Source of the DNA: Chitinophaga agri
Lineage (GTDB): Bacteria > Bacteroidota > Bacteroidia > Chitinophagales > Chitinophagaceae
Assembly (NCBI RefSeq): GCF_010093065.1
Contig: NZ_CP048113.1
Location: 2,046,001 to 2,110,000 of the forward strand
Length of the DNA: 64,000 bases
Direction: 5' to 3'
Shown here: positions 1-9,247 of the stretch, in pieces
Layout of the letters: every line of letters begins with the position of its first letter
Position numbering within the stretch: the stretch's first letter is position 1
Notes under the pieces: generated by a model
Told to the model about the DNA's origin: nothing
The model's database searches: none
The model's input: only the letters and a program-made list of their open reading frames with translations
Translations under genes and position numbers: made by a program

Positions 1-867
1 TACAACGTACCAGGGGTGCGCGTGGTGATCCTCTACCCTTCCGGTAAAGTGAGCACCCTGCAGGAGAAACAGCTGACCACACTGAATGGCAATATTACTG
101 CCCTCGAAATAGATGGTACGTTTGACGACTGCCAGCGTATGGTGAAGACCGCCTTCCTCGATGGAGAATTACAGTCGCACGTGATGCTGACCAGTGCCAA
201 CTCTATCAACGTTGCCCGCTGGCTGCCACAGATGTTCTACTACCTGCTGGCATACAAACAGCTGGTGACCCGATATCCGGATGTGGTATTCTCTGTACCA
301 AGCGGCAACTTCGGCAATATCTGCGCAGGTATGATGGCGGCGGCCATGGGCCTGCCGGTAAAACATTTCGTAGCCAGCACTAACGTGAATGATACCGTGC
401 CGCGGTTTATGCAAACAGGAGCGTATACACCAGGCAAGGCTACAGCTACGCTTTCCAATGCGATGGACGTAGCTGACCCGAGCAACTTTGTACGCATCCT
501 CGAGTTATTTGCCAATAGCCTGCCTGCATTGAAAAATAAGCTGACGGCCATGTCCTTCAGCGACAGCGAGACCGTCGCCACGATGGAACAGGTGTGGAAA
601 GACGACCAGTACATGCTGGATCCGCATGGTGCAGTAGGTTATCTGGGGCTCAAGAAATACCTGGCTGACACAGGACTGGATAAAAATACAGCCGGTGTCT
701 TTCTGGAAACAGCGCATCCTGTTAAGTTCGCAGATACCGCTCCGGCCTCCCTGCAGGATAAGATAGTAACACCTGAAAGAGTACAGTCACTGTATGCACT
801 TAAAAAAGTGTCCGTACAGCTGCCTGCTGATTATAATGCATTGAAACAATGGCTGACCGCCAATTGA
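1..867 (+). CDS. thrC: Threonine synthase, C-terminal part (gene cut by window edge)
   Basis: The reading frame is open from base 1, so the gene begins upstream of the window; about 288 residues are present of a family usually near 430. The enzyme converts O-phosphohomoserine to threonine using PLP in the cytosol. The visible part has the family's fold-type II features: RVVILYPSGKVS followed by QEKQLTTL, then the phosphate-binding-like stretch SVPSGNFGNICAG, and a late PHGAVGYLGL/ETAHPVKF segment typical of ThrC. A GTG at base 16 is in frame but is internal, not a start. A terminator-like hairpin follows about 25 bases after the stop. Confidence 0.93.
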   Translation, partial: YNVPGVRVVILYPSGKVSTLQEKQLTTLNGNITALEIDGTFDDCQRMVKTAFLDGELQSHVMLTSANSINVARWLPQMFYYLLAYKQLVTRYPDVVFSVPSGNFGNICAGMMAAAMGLPVKHFVASTNVNDTVPRFMQTGAYTPGKATATLSNAMDVADPSNFVRILELFANSLPALKNKLTAMSFSDSETVATMEQVWKDDQYMLDPHGAVGYLGLKKYLADTGLDKNTAGVFLETAHPVKFADTAPASLQDKIVTPERVQSLYALKKVSVQLPADYNALKQWLTAN

Positions 868-892
868 TCCGGCACGTAAAGACGATCGATCT

Positions 893-930
893 GAATGGCT
901 GACCCGACAGGTCGGCCATTCGTCTTTTTA
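893..930 (+). terminator. Rho-independent terminator after thrC
   Basis: Arms GAATGGCTGACC (893-904) and GGTCGGCCATTC (910-921) pair over 12 bp with one T-G wobble around a 5-base loop, and a T-rich run follows at 924-929. The position just after the thrC stop fits transcription termination. Confidence 0.75.
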
Positions 931-972
931 TCATAACTACGCACTTTCCAGCATTTTTTATATAATTGTCTT

Positions 973-1980
973 ATGAAATACCTGTTCCTCTTATCAATTC
1001 CCTTTTTCTTTTCCTGCCATTCCGGCAAGCAGGGTGATCAAGCTGTGACCGACAATGCTGATTCTGCCCTGTATGCCCCTACGGTATTGCCTTTGACCGA
1101 TTCTATCGCGCAGTTTCCCAATAACGAAGCCCTGTACTTCCGCCGGGCACTGGTGCTATTCAATACCGATCCGGCTTTATCACAGCGGGATTTTGAGAAG
1201 GCCGCCGAACTGAAACCACAGGTAACCGACTTCTGGGCGGGTGCCGGAGAAGCGGCGCTGGTACTGGAACACTATCCGCAGGCCATTGCACATTTCCGGA
1301 AAGCGCTGGAAACAGCCCCTGGCTATCCTTATCTGCAATACAGACTGGCGACCGCATTGATAGAAGACAAACAATATACATCCGCCGATAGTGTCGCAGC
1401 TGTGCTGGCACAGTCGCCTGGTACCTACGATAAGGCCTACTACCTGAAAGCCAGGATCGCAGAAGAACACCGGGATACAACCCTGGCTATTACACACCTG
1501 ACCGCCGCTGTTGAACATGCCGGCATGGCCAGTGACTATGATGCTGTTATGGAGCTGGGAGATCTGCTGCTGACAAGACGCTCAGCGGAAGCGCCTAAAT
1601 ACTATAAGCTGGCTGCCAGACTGGACACCATTCAGTCGGAACCTTTCATTGCCCTGGGGCAGTATTATGAGCAGACAGGGAATGACGCGGATGCCATCAC
1701 GGCCTACAGGAATAGCATCACCACCGATCCGGATGATGAAAGAGCCTATCTGGCACTGGGTACGATCAACGTACGCAAAAAGAACTGGAAAGAAGGGCTC
1801 CGTTACTTTGACCTGGCTGCCAAGGCCTCTCCCAATAATGCAGAAGCCTATTACAACAGGGCACAGTGCCTGGAGCAGCTGGGCAGGAAGGATAACGCGA
1901 TAGATGACTATATCAAGGCGCTGACCTTCAGGAAGGATTACCCGGAAGCGAAAGCAGCCCTGGAGAAACTAAAAAAATAA
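973..1980 (+). CDS. TPR-repeat lipoprotein
   Basis: A 335-residue exported protein. The N-terminus is a lipoprotein signal peptide ending in a lipobox (FFFSC, Cys at about residue 15), so it should be anchored in the outer or inner membrane facing the periplasm. The rest is a run of about seven TPR motifs (alternating patterns such as A-x-Y-x-x-x-G/A-x-x-L and P-x-x), for example around residues 85-115, 220-250 and 255-325, with short degenerate repeats between. No enzyme motif is visible; TPR proteins of this kind act as protein-protein scaffolds. It stands alone between thrC and rpe. The partner is unknown. Confidence 0.85.
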   Translation: MKYLFLLSIPFFFSCHSGKQGDQAVTDNADSALYAPTVLPLTDSIAQFPNNEALYFRRALVLFNTDPALSQRDFEKAAELKPQVTDFWAGAGEAALVLEHYPQAIAHFRKALETAPGYPYLQYRLATALIEDKQYTSADSVAAVLAQSPGTYDKAYYLKARIAEEHRDTTLAITHLTAAVEHAGMASDYDAVMELGDLLLTRRSAEAPKYYKLAARLDTIQSEPFIALGQYYEQTGNDADAITAYRNSITTDPDDERAYLALGTINVRKKNWKEGLRYFDLAAKASPNNAEAYYNRAQCLEQLGRKDNAIDDYIKALTFRKDYPEAKAALEKLKK

Positions 1981-2051
1981 ACAGTTATATTCGTAACGAT
2001 GAAGCAGTCTCTGTAACGGAGACCTGATCCTTAATCTTTAAACGAGCGGCT

Positions 2052-2711
2052 TTGGAAAATAGAAACACATTTATCGCACCATCCCTGCTGGCTTCCAACT
2101 TCCTTCAACTGGGTAGAGAAGTGGAAATGCTTAATCGCAGCGAAGCAGACTGGTTGCACCTGGACGTAATGGATGGAAGATTCGTACCGAATATCAGTTT
2201 TGGCTTACCGGTCATTTCTCAGATCAGGAAGGCAACAACTAAGACCTGTGATGTACACCTGATGATAGAAGAACCGGAAAAGTATGCAGAGGAATTCAAA
2301 AAAGCGGGCGCCGATCTGCTTACGGTACATTACGAAGCCTGTACGCATCTGCACCGGAATATACAGCAGATAAAAGGGCTGGGCATGAAAGCGGGCGTAG
2401 CGCTCAATCCGCATACCCCTGTACACCTGCTTGAGAACATCATCAATGATATTGACCTGATACTGATCATGAGTGTAAATCCGGGTTTCGGCGGGCAACA
2501 CTTCATTCCGAAAAGTCTGGAGAAGATCCGTCAGACACGTGAGATGATCAATCATCACAAAGCGCATGCACTGATTGAAGTAGACGGAGGGATTACACTG
2601 GATAATGCAGCCACTATACTGGATGCAGGCGCAAATGTGCTGGTGGCGGGTAGCTTTGTATTCTCTGCAAAAGATCCGGAAGCAGCGATTAAAGCGCTGA
2701 AACACGCATAA
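2052..2711 (+). CDS. rpe: Ribulose-phosphate 3-epimerase
   Basis: Cytosolic TIM-barrel enzyme of the pentose phosphate pathway, interconverting ribulose 5-phosphate and xylulose 5-phosphate. Family signatures are clear: IAPSLLASNF at the N-terminus, HLDVMDGRFVPNISFG near residue 37 (metal ligands and catalytic Asp), MSVNPGFGGQ near residue 140, and the phosphate-binding VDGGI and AGSFVF segments near the end. The 219-residue length matches the family. The start is a TTG, chosen because the conserved IAPSLL begins only seven residues later and the next in-frame ATG would remove it. The stop codon lies at the beginning of a dispersed AATTAGGAA-type repeat. Confidence 0.95.
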   Translation: MENRNTFIAPSLLASNFLQLGREVEMLNRSEADWLHLDVMDGRFVPNISFGLPVISQIRKATTKTCDVHLMIEEPEKYAEEFKKAGADLLTVHYEACTHLHRNIQQIKGLGMKAGVALNPHTPVHLLENIINDIDLILIMSVNPGFGGQHFIPKSLEKIRQTREMINHHKAHALIEVDGGITLDNAATILDAGANVLVAGSFVFSAKDPEAAIKALKHA

Positions 2712-2730
2712 TTAGTAATTAGGAACTGGG
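2710..2730 (+). repeat. Dispersed AATTAGGAA-type repeat, rpe side
   Basis: The sequence AATTAGTAATTAGGAACTGGG overlaps the last bases of the rpe stop codon. Similar tracts occur after other genes in the window (17785, 34057, 45741, 45864, 58041, 58236), several overlapping stop codons. A reverse-oriented, more diverged copy (AATTCCTGCTTCCTGATTAT) is at 2821-2840 on the far side of the hairpin. Confidence 0.6.
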
Positions 2731-2756
2731 CTGATCACTTAGGACCTCTTATAAAT

Positions 2757-2793
2757 GCAAAGCGCTCCTGACTGGTAGTCTGGAGCGCTTTGC
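2757..2793. terminator. Hairpin between convergent rpe and response-regulator genes
   Basis: Perfect 12-bp arms GCAAAGCGCTCC (2757-2768) and GGAGCGCTTTGC (2782-2793) enclose a 13-base loop. The two flanking genes converge here, so it can serve both. There is no clean T-tract. The core GCGCTCCTG resembles the core of the long hairpin at 17809-17875. Confidence 0.65.
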
Positions 2794-2870
2794 TATAATT
2801 TAACTTACTTTAGTAGACTGAATTCCTGCTTCCTGATTATTTCCTAACCATCTTCCCTATATGAAGTGCA

Positions 2871-3266
2871 TTAGCTCGCCTGTAGCTTGGTAATGATCTC
2901 GCTGGACAAAGGTTTTGTCAGGTAGCCCCTCACGAAGGAGTAGTTATCTACCTTTTTACGATCCTTATCGTCAATAGAAGATGTGAGTACAAATATGCCG
3001 ATCTGTTTTGCAAGGTCTTTGTAAAATCCGGCATAATCGTTCAGGAAATCCCACCCATCCATGACTGGCATATTAAGATCAAGTAAGATCAGGTCAGGCA
3101 GTTGTTCCGCTTCAAATGAATACTGTCGCAGATAATCCAGCACATCCTGTGCATCGGAAAAAGCCCTTACCTGCTCTCCTATCCCCTGTCTTTTGATCAT
3201 AATATTAGCGATCTGCTGATGAATCGGGTCATCATCTACGATAAAAATCATGTTGTGCAATTGCAT
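2871..3266 (-). CDS. Single-domain response regulator (CheY-like)
   Basis: A 131-residue receiver domain with no output domain. The conserved features are the acidic cluster DDD near residue 11, the phospho-acceptor Asp in LILLDLNMPVMDGW (about residue 64), the switch Thr/Ser in FVLTSS and Lys in YLTKPL. The gene starts 8 bases after the upstream PAS histidine kinase stops, so the two form an operon and the kinase is the probable phospho-donor. With no DNA-binding domain it probably acts through protein contacts, or passes phosphate on in a relay. Confidence 0.9.
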   Translation of the reverse strand: MQLHNMIFIVDDDPIHQQIANIMIKRQGIGEQVRAFSDAQDVLDYLRQYSFEAEQLPDLILLDLNMPVMDGWDFLNDYAGFYKDLAKQIGIFVLTSSIDDKDRKKVDNYSFVRGYLTKPLSSEIITKLQAS

Positions 3267-3274
3267 ACAGGGAT

Positions 3275-5488
3275 TTATTCTGATTTAAAGGTAATAATAA
3301 ATTTCGTTCCCTGACCGGGTGAACTCTCTGCACGAATACTTCCTCCCATCGCTTCCACCTGTGTTTTGGTAATAAAAAGGCCGATGCCTTTTGCGTCCTT
3401 ATTCTTATGAAATGTCTTTCTGAAGCCGAAGAGCTTGTGTCCGAAACGTTCCATGTCAATGCCCAGACCATTGTCTTCAGCAGTCAGTACAGTATACCCT
3501 TTTTCCCGCCAGCTACTGAGATGAAGGCGGGGTTTATGCTCCAGCGTACGGTAACGGATAGCATTGGTGATCAGGTTCTGCAGAATACTGTCCAGGTACG
3601 GGCGCGGAAATTCCAGCGAGGGCGCATGCTCAAAATTAGTCGTGAGTTGTATGCCGCTTTTTTCGATATCCACGTATAAAACGTCTTTCACATGTTGAAG
3701 ACGTTCTGCAAATATAAGCTCTTCACGTTCTACATCCACATCTTTCCTGATTTGCACTACGTCTACCAGGTCGTTGAGCGTTTCATCAATCTTGCGTATA
3801 ACTTCCTGTATTAAGCTGAGGTATTGCTCCCTTTCGTGTTGTAACGTCGAATCGTTATGCATTTGCATCAGTGCTTTCAGATTGGCAATGGGCGCCCGCA
3901 GGTTATGGGAGGTGATGTGCGCAAAGTCTTCCAGCTGCTGGTTCTGGTTGATCAGGCTACGGTTTAGTTTATTCAGCTGCTTATTAGCGCGGAACAGGTC
4001 TTTCTGCATATTCCGGCTATCCGTAATATCGCGGATAAAAACGGATACGGTGCCATCACTCATCGGCGTGATCAGGAATTCGTACCATTTATAGCGCCGG
4101 GGAAAATAACTGCTGAACGACTGGGAGACATTACCTGACAGTGCAGCGGAGAAGCGTGTTTTAAACGGACTGGCATTCCCCAGTTCCGGCATAACACTGA
4201 AGATATTCTCTCCGGGAAACACTTGTCGGCCGGCCATTTCCTCTGCTTTCCTATTAACAAAGGAAAGGGTACCATCCTGTTCCATAGTGGCATATCCCAT
4301 ATCCACGGCATCAAAGAACAGGTGCAGCTGTTCAGTATTTCTCTGCAACAGGTTGTGCATCTGCCGCTTCTGTTTTCTATCGGTAACATCATTGACCAGT
4401 ATGATGACCACCTGTTCCTGGTCTACAGGGTCCCGCAACGGGAACACGGTCAGATCCAGCCAGACTTCGCGGCTTTGGGCCGTCCAGCGGCTGTCCCTGG
4501 AGAAGTCGAGCTGTTTTTCTATGCGCAGGGTCTTATTATGCACCATTACATACATGAACAGTTCGTCCAGTCCGTATAACCGGGCAAACGGGTCACTCAT
4601 CATATTGAAAGGAGCTTCATCCTTCCCTGTTTCGTACTGGAAAAACTCTCGTAAGGTCTGGTTGATCCTGCGGATATAGCCAAAGTGGTCGATCTGTATG
4701 TATCCTATAGGCAGGTGTTCTATGATCAGGTCGAGCAGACGGGCGCTTTTACGGAGTTGCAGCAGCGACAGCTGCTTTTCTGTAATGTCACACGTCATCA
4801 TGACCAGCTCTGATACGCCTCCCTGCTGGTCGCTCACGGCAAAGACGGTTGCTTCGTAGTATGCAGGCAGGATGCGGGTCACACCATTGATGGCATGCTC
4901 CCTGTAACCGAGCTGCACTTCCGTGCTGATGGGCTGTCCGCTGCGGAGTGCGGCACTGAACAATTCCACCAGACCGGTTTCCAGGAATACCGGCTCATCA
5001 AACAGACAATATCCCGGCATCGAAAGCACCGGATCTACCCCCTCCCATATTTCCTGCTGGAGGTCATTGGCGTAGCGGTGGATACCATCCTGACTGAAAT
5101 GCTGTAACCCGAACGGCAATGCCTGTAATACGGACGCCGTATCGGCGGGGCGACCTCCGGAGATGTCCGTACCAGAGAGCAGGTAATAGTTACCAGCAGC
5201 GGTCAGCTGCCAGCGGGCCCACAGGTGGTTATAGCATAACATCTCTACACAGGCGGGTTTGCCCATGTTGAGCAGGTGACATAGCATTGGCCAGTACACT
5301 CCTGCATTCTTTCCGATGACATCATTAAAATGTAAACTGGTTGTATTTCCTGCCGGATGAAATTCCCCCTCCGGTATCTGCAGCCACCCTGACGCCTGTT
5401 TATTTGCATACAAGAGGTTACCGTGCAGATCCAGTAACAACGCTGGCACAATGCCCGACAGCGCGTTACCCATAATGGCATTCATCAT
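3275..5488 (-). CDS. PAS-domain sensor histidine kinase
   Basis: A 737-residue soluble kinase: no signal peptide and no convincing membrane helix, so it should sense in the cytoplasm. Three or four PAS-like modules occupy roughly residues 1-480 (PAC-type stretches near 215-245, 350-375 and 460-480), followed by a coiled coil (RANKQLNKLNRSL) at about 495-520. The dimerisation/phospho-acceptor site is HITSHNLRAP with the acceptor His near 528, and the ATPase domain carries NLITNAIRYR (N box), AEDNGLGID (G1) and GIGLFITK (G2). It is directly upstream of the single-domain regulator. The ligand is unknown; the number of PAS repeats suggests redox, light or small-molecule input. Confidence 0.92.
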   Translation of the reverse strand: MMNAIMGNALSGIVPALLLDLHGNLLYANKQASGWLQIPEGEFHPAGNTTSLHFNDVIGKNAGVYWPMLCHLLNMGKPACVEMLCYNHLWARWQLTAAGNYYLLSGTDISGGRPADTASVLQALPFGLQHFSQDGIHRYANDLQQEIWEGVDPVLSMPGYCLFDEPVFLETGLVELFSAALRSGQPISTEVQLGYREHAINGVTRILPAYYEATVFAVSDQQGGVSELVMMTCDITEKQLSLLQLRKSARLLDLIIEHLPIGYIQIDHFGYIRRINQTLREFFQYETGKDEAPFNMMSDPFARLYGLDELFMYVMVHNKTLRIEKQLDFSRDSRWTAQSREVWLDLTVFPLRDPVDQEQVVIILVNDVTDRKQKRQMHNLLQRNTEQLHLFFDAVDMGYATMEQDGTLSFVNRKAEEMAGRQVFPGENIFSVMPELGNASPFKTRFSAALSGNVSQSFSSYFPRRYKWYEFLITPMSDGTVSVFIRDITDSRNMQKDLFRANKQLNKLNRSLINQNQQLEDFAHITSHNLRAPIANLKALMQMHNDSTLQHEREQYLSLIQEVIRKIDETLNDLVDVVQIRKDVDVEREELIFAERLQHVKDVLYVDIEKSGIQLTTNFEHAPSLEFPRPYLDSILQNLITNAIRYRTLEHKPRLHLSSWREKGYTVLTAEDNGLGIDMERFGHKLFGFRKTFHKNKDAKGIGLFITKTQVEAMGGSIRAESSPGQGTKFIITFKSE

Positions 5489-5906
5489 AAATCCCGAACG
5501 ATAATCCCTTTAAAAATACTCAATATATGATTAAAAATGTCTATTCTTAATAACTATCTGGCAGGACGACAGCCTTTTGTATTATTTAAGGCCTTAATTT
5601 TGTTTTCCACTTATGTGGATTTCCCGTTTTCGGCATCTGTAAAAGGATGAATATCTTTGGCAGAAAGCAAGGGGCTTTGGCGTGGTTCTTGCCGCTGCTG
5701 ATATATAGCTGCTCATCCTGGCATGGTATCCATATATCTCCTGCTAGTTTTAGCGTATGAAGGAAGGTTATATCAGGAGGCGCAGCTGAAGTAAAATCGT
5801 CAGACAAAGGTTACAAACTATAGGTTTCCAGATATGGGGTGTTTAAGGTATATTGCCTTACACACATCATATACTGCAACCTCAAACGTTCTAAATAAAA
5901 TAGCAC
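5489..5906. other. Intergenic region between kinase and phoH
   Basis: 418 bases between divergently transcribed genes. It must hold promoters for both, but I could not pick a convincing TAnnTTTG box for either. A 73-codon reverse frame at 5586-5807 has no recognisable domain and unusual composition, so I do not call it a gene. Confidence 0.5.
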
Positions 5907-6854
5907 TTGACAGAATCAATTATCAGTTTAGACAGCATTAACCCTATCGAGTTCTTCGGAGTAAACAATGGAAAACTGGATCTGCTGAAAAAGAAGTTTC
6001 CGTTGTTAAAGATCCTCTCCCGTGGTACCCAGCTCAAGCTCTCTGGCGCTCCGGAAGAAGTAACCATAGCGCAGGAAAAAATCGGCCAGATCATTTCTTA
6101 TCTCGAGCGTAACGGCAACCTGAGCGAGAACTACTTTGAACAGATTCTGGGTGACGAAGAGAAAGTCGACAATTTCAAAGACCGCAATGCCAATGAGATC
6201 CTGGTCTTTGGTCCTAATGGGCGTAATGTAAAAGCCAGAACAGCGAACCAGAAGAAAATGGTTTCTCTGGCAGACAAGAATGATATCATTTTCGCCATCG
6301 GACCTGCCGGTACCGGTAAGACGTACACGGCTGTGGCACTGGCAGTAAGAGCACTGAAGAACAAGGCAGTGAGAAAGATCATTCTGACCCGTCCGGCCGT
6401 AGAAGCAGGTGAAAACCTGGGTTTCCTGCCCGGCGACCTGAAAGAAAAGATCGATCCATACCTGCGCCCACTGTATGATGCACTGGATGATATGATCCCT
6501 GCTGACAAACTCAGTTATTTCATGACCAACCGCGTGATCGAGATCGCTCCGCTGGCGTATATGCGCGGACGTACACTCGACAATGCATTCATCATCCTGG
6601 ATGAGGCGCAGAACGCCACCGAACTGCAGCTGAAAATGTTCCTGACACGTATCGGTGCTTCTGCGAAAGCGATCATCACTGGTGACCTTACACAGATCGA
6701 CCTGCCTAAAAATCAGAAGTCTGGTCTGGAAAAGGCTACCCGTATCCTCAAAAACATTGATGGTATAGGGTACCTGCAGCTGGATGAGGAAGATGTGGTA
6801 AGACATAGGCTGGTAAAGGCTATCATACGCGCGTATGACGCAAACAAGGAGTAG
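5907..6854 (+). CDS. phoH: PhoH-family ATPase
   Basis: A 315-residue cytosolic P-loop protein of the PhoH/YbeZ family, linked in other bacteria to ribosome or RNA metabolism. The N-terminal third is a KH-like segment (LKILSRGTQLKLSGAPEEV), followed by the Walker A motif GPAGTGKTYTAVALA (about residues 131-145), the ILTRPAVEAGENLGFLPGDL signature, Walker B FIILDEAQNAT near 230 and the GDLTQIDLP motif near 260. Length is normal. The start is TTG; no ATG lies nearby and the next candidates would cut into the KH-like region. Confidence 0.95.
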   Translation: MTESIISLDSINPIEFFGVNNGKLDLLKKKFPLLKILSRGTQLKLSGAPEEVTIAQEKIGQIISYLERNGNLSENYFEQILGDEEKVDNFKDRNANEILVFGPNGRNVKARTANQKKMVSLADKNDIIFAIGPAGTGKTYTAVALAVRALKNKAVRKIILTRPAVEAGENLGFLPGDLKEKIDPYLRPLYDALDDMIPADKLSYFMTNRVIEIAPLAYMRGRTLDNAFIILDEAQNATELQLKMFLTRIGASAKAIITGDLTQIDLPKNQKSGLEKATRILKNIDGIGYLQLDEEDVVRHRLVKAIIRAYDANKE

Positions 6855-7067
6855 GAAGGGCGTTAACAATTAACACTTCCTTAACAGCCTTTTAAGTATG
6901 TTCACGGCTTTAAACGTAAACTGTTAAAAGACTTTCTTGCCTATACCGGTTTACAGGGAAACCAACAATTTTCAAAAACAGGTACTAAAGCTGAAAAATT
7001 ACAGGCTGCGGCCCCGCTGCTTTTTGTAATTTTCTACTTTCCTCCTATTTTTGTTAACTGTATTATA

Positions 7068-7547
7068 ATGAACAATTGCATGACCAGTTATCTGCGCATT
7101 CTCACCTTGGTAATATTTTTCGGTACTGTACTTGGCAGTTGCAAAAAAAGTGCTTCTCCGCAGGAGGTAGCACTCAATTTTATGCACGCCATTCAGGAAT
7201 CGAACTTCGATCTTGCCAGGGATTACGCAACCAAAGAATCGCAACAGGTAATTCAGCTATACTCTTTTTTTGATGCCCGTCGTAACGACTCAGAAAGGGA
7301 AAAAATAAAGAAAGCTGGTATAAAGGTGATTGAGACGGAAGAGAATGGTGACAAAGCAACCGTTACTGTATTGAACTCTTCTTCGCAGCAGAAAGAAAGA
7401 TTGCAGTTAGTGAAAGAAAATGGCCGCTGGAAAATATCTCTCACATTCGAAAGTATTATTCCAAACTACTTGCCACCGGCAAGCGCGCCACTGGACTCAA
7501 CCATGCTTCCACAGGACACTGCAGCTCCGCTCCCTTCTGTTAAATAA
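7068..7547 (+). CDS. DUF4878-type lipoprotein
   Basis: A 159-residue exported protein with a lipobox (VLGSC, Cys at about residue 25), then the pattern SASPQEVALNFMHAIQESNFDLARDYAT, which is the DUF4878/NTF2-like signature: a periplasmic alpha+beta cone fold built around a conserved N-F-x-x-A-I and a later LVKENGRWKI strand. A Pro/Ala-rich tail ends the protein. The family has no established function; the fold suggests binding of a small hydrophobic molecule. An alternative start four codons downstream (MTSYLRIL) would give an equally good signal peptide. Confidence 0.8.
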   Translation: MNNCMTSYLRILTLVIFFGTVLGSCKKSASPQEVALNFMHAIQESNFDLARDYATKESQQVIQLYSFFDARRNDSEREKIKKAGIKVIETEENGDKATVTVLNSSSQQKERLQLVKENGRWKISLTFESIIPNYLPPASAPLDSTMLPQDTAAPLPSVK

Positions 7548-7709
7548 ATTATTGTAAATCAATTCATAACTGTTTATTTTGCAGTAATTGCGAAATTACA
7601 GTTGAGTTCCTTATTTTTGCGCACGCGCCAGCAGGCTTATATTCTAAATTCCACATTTGCATACGGTAAATCAGTTGCCAGGGTCCCACGGAAAGACTTT
7701 GCGACGTTA

Positions 7710-7717
7710 TATCTTTG
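7710..7717 (+). promoter_or_regulatory. Candidate -7 box for ppa
   Basis: TATCTTTG matches the Bacteroidota -7 consensus TAnnTTTG and would give a leader of roughly 50 bases. A second match, TATTTTTG at 7612-7619, has a TTG 21 bases upstream (7588-7590) and may be the stronger promoter. Confidence 0.4.
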
Positions 7718-7774
7718 CAATGCAGAATAAAAGCAGAGCGGGTGCCAAATAAATCATTTAAAAAAAACAAGTTG

Positions 7775-8320
7775 ATGATGACGACGAACAATCCATGGCA
7801 TAACGTCAATACAGGATCAGAAGCGCCGAACATAGTAAATGCGATCATTGAAATTCCTAAAGGCTGTCGCGCTAAATACGAACTGGACAAAGAAACCGGT
7901 CTGCTGAAACTCGACAGGGTACTTTATTCTTCCGTATACTACCCGGCTAACTACGGTTTTATCCCTAAGACCTACTGTGATGACCATGACCCACTGGATA
8001 TCCTCATCCTCTCACAGGTGGACGTGGTTCCTATGTGTCTCATGGAAGCAAAAGTGATCGGCGTAATGCAGATGATCGACAATGGTGAGGCAGATGACAA
8101 GATCATCGCTGTTGCTGCTAACGATATGAGCGTGGCACACATCAATGACATTACAGAACTGCCGCCTCACTTTACTGCTGAGATCCGTCACTTCTTTGAA
8201 GAATACAAGCGACTGGAACACAAAACTGTAAAGGTGGCTGAATTCCAGAATAAAGCTGTTGCTGAACGTATCGTGATGGAAAGCATTGAGCTTTACAACA
8301 AAACTTTCGGTGAGAAATAA
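7775..8320 (+). CDS. ppa: Inorganic pyrophosphatase, soluble (family I)
   Basis: Hydrolyses pyrophosphate to phosphate in the cytosol, driving biosynthetic reactions. The sequence has the family I signature: [18 protein letters not shown] near residue 25, [24 protein letters not shown] with the metal-binding D-x-D-P-L-D core near residue 60-70, and [21 protein letters not shown]. The frame is open upstream to 7715, but the ATG-ATG pair at 7775/7778 gives the usual short N-terminus (181 residues). A strong terminator hairpin follows directly. Confidence 0.95.
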   Translation: MMTTNNPWHNVNTGSEAPNIVNAIIEIPKGCRAKYELDKETGLLKLDRVLYSSVYYPANYGFIPKTYCDDHDPLDILILSQVDVVPMCLMEAKVIGVMQMIDNGEADDKIIAVAANDMSVAHINDITELPPHFTAEIRHFFEEYKRLEHKTVKVAEFQNKAVAERIVMESIELYNKTFGEK

Positions 8321-8345
8321 TCAGAACGGATAACCGTAATAGAAA

Positions 8346-8376
8346 AAGCCCATAGCAGCAGCTATGGGCTTCTCTT
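8346..8376. terminator. Terminator between ppa and NlpC/P60 gene
   Basis: AAGCCCATAGC (8346-8356) and GCTATGGGCTT (8361-8371) form a perfect 11-bp stem with a 4-base loop, with A-rich sequence before and T-rich sequence after, so it can act in both directions between the convergent genes. Confidence 0.85.
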
Positions 8377-8392
8377 TTTATATAAGGTGCTA

Positions 8393-9166
8393 TTAGAAAT
8401 AACGCTTGATGATCCGCAGCTTGTGCGTTCGTACGCCAGTGTCAATATTGGTAATACCCTGGTTGTCAATCGGATCTACGCGTACCTTACCGGAAGCATG
8501 TATAATCTCATGGTCATTCAGTAAAACGCCCACATGCGTGATACGCCCTTCTGCATTGTCAAAGAAAGCCAGGTCTCCGAAACGCGCCTCCTGGAGAAAA
8601 TCTACTGTAGTACCCTGTGTAGCCTGCTGATAGGCATCTCTTAGCAAGGGAATGCCCAGCGTCTTAAATAACGTCTGCGTGAACCCGGAACAATCTACGC
8701 CAAAGACAGACTTCCCCCCCCACAGATACGCCGTATTCAGGTAGAGAAAGGCAGCCTTCCGCAACGCCTCCAAATTTACTAAGTTCTCCTTACCAATTAT
8801 TGCCGGTTCCTCCTCAAACTGTACCGTCAATTTTCCCCAGTTCACCACGTCCGTTGTGCCATGTTTTATCACGCAGCCAAACGGGACCTGCATCGGCTTT
8901 CCGTTCAACATTAGCCCATTGATCCAGGAAGCGGTATAATGAGTATAGGGCGCATTAAAAAGGGTCGAATCGATCGTTTCCAGGTGATTGACAGTTGCCC
9001 AGCCTTCATACCCATCATACTGACATTTTACCTTCACCCAGCCATCTGTACCGGTGGTAATAATTTCACTGCATTCCCCGAACAAGGCTTGTGAGATAAT
9101 TTCACTTTTGTGAGATTGCTCCGCGCGTAAAGGCATGACCGGAACAACAGTAATAGCATATGGCAT
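8393..9166 (-). CDS. NlpC/P60 peptidoglycan endopeptidase with SH3-like domains
   Basis: A 257-residue cysteine peptidase. Residues 1-60 are a bacterial SH3 domain (EIITTGTDGWVKVKCQYDG), a second SH3-like part covers about 85-120, and the C-terminal half is the NlpC/P60 domain with catalytic Cys159 (GVDCSG), His211 (THVG) and His223 (IHASG). This arrangement matches the dipeptidyl-peptidase VI/YkfC group that cleaves cell-wall peptides between D-Glu and the diamino acid. There is no obvious signal peptide, which fits turnover of muropeptides in the cytoplasm. It is transcribed divergently from the sigma module at 9248, with an inverted repeat between them. Confidence 0.9.
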   Translation of the reverse strand: MPYAITVVPVMPLRAEQSHKSEIISQALFGECSEIITTGTDGWVKVKCQYDGYEGWATVNHLETIDSTLFNAPYTHYTASWINGLMLNGKPMQVPFGCVIKHGTTDVVNWGKLTVQFEEEPAIIGKENLVNLEALRKAAFLYLNTAYLWGGKSVFGVDCSGFTQTLFKTLGIPLLRDAYQQATQGTTVDFLQEARFGDLAFFDNAEGRITHVGVLLNDHEIIHASGKVRVDPIDNQGITNIDTGVRTHKLRIIKRYF

Positions 9167-9193
9167 ATTAATTGTCTAAAATAATTATATGTC

Positions 9194-9225
9194 AAAAGAC
9201 AACAAAATGAACTTTTTTGTCTTTT
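9194..9225. promoter_or_regulatory. Inverted repeat in divergent promoter region
   Basis: AAAAGACAA (9194-9202) and TTGTCTTTT (9217-9225) are perfect 9-bp arms 14 bases apart; the left arm is nested in a smaller palindrome, TGTC-AAAA-GACA (9190-9201). It lies in the 81-base gap between the NlpC/P60 gene and the divergent sigma gene, where an operator would be expected. Confidence 0.45.
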
Positions 9226-9247
9226 ATATGTAAATATAGGTAACACT

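Noticed and set aside
5586..5807. 73-codon reverse frame upstream of the kinase
   Set aside because: No signal peptide, domain or promoter; composition typical of intergenic DNA.
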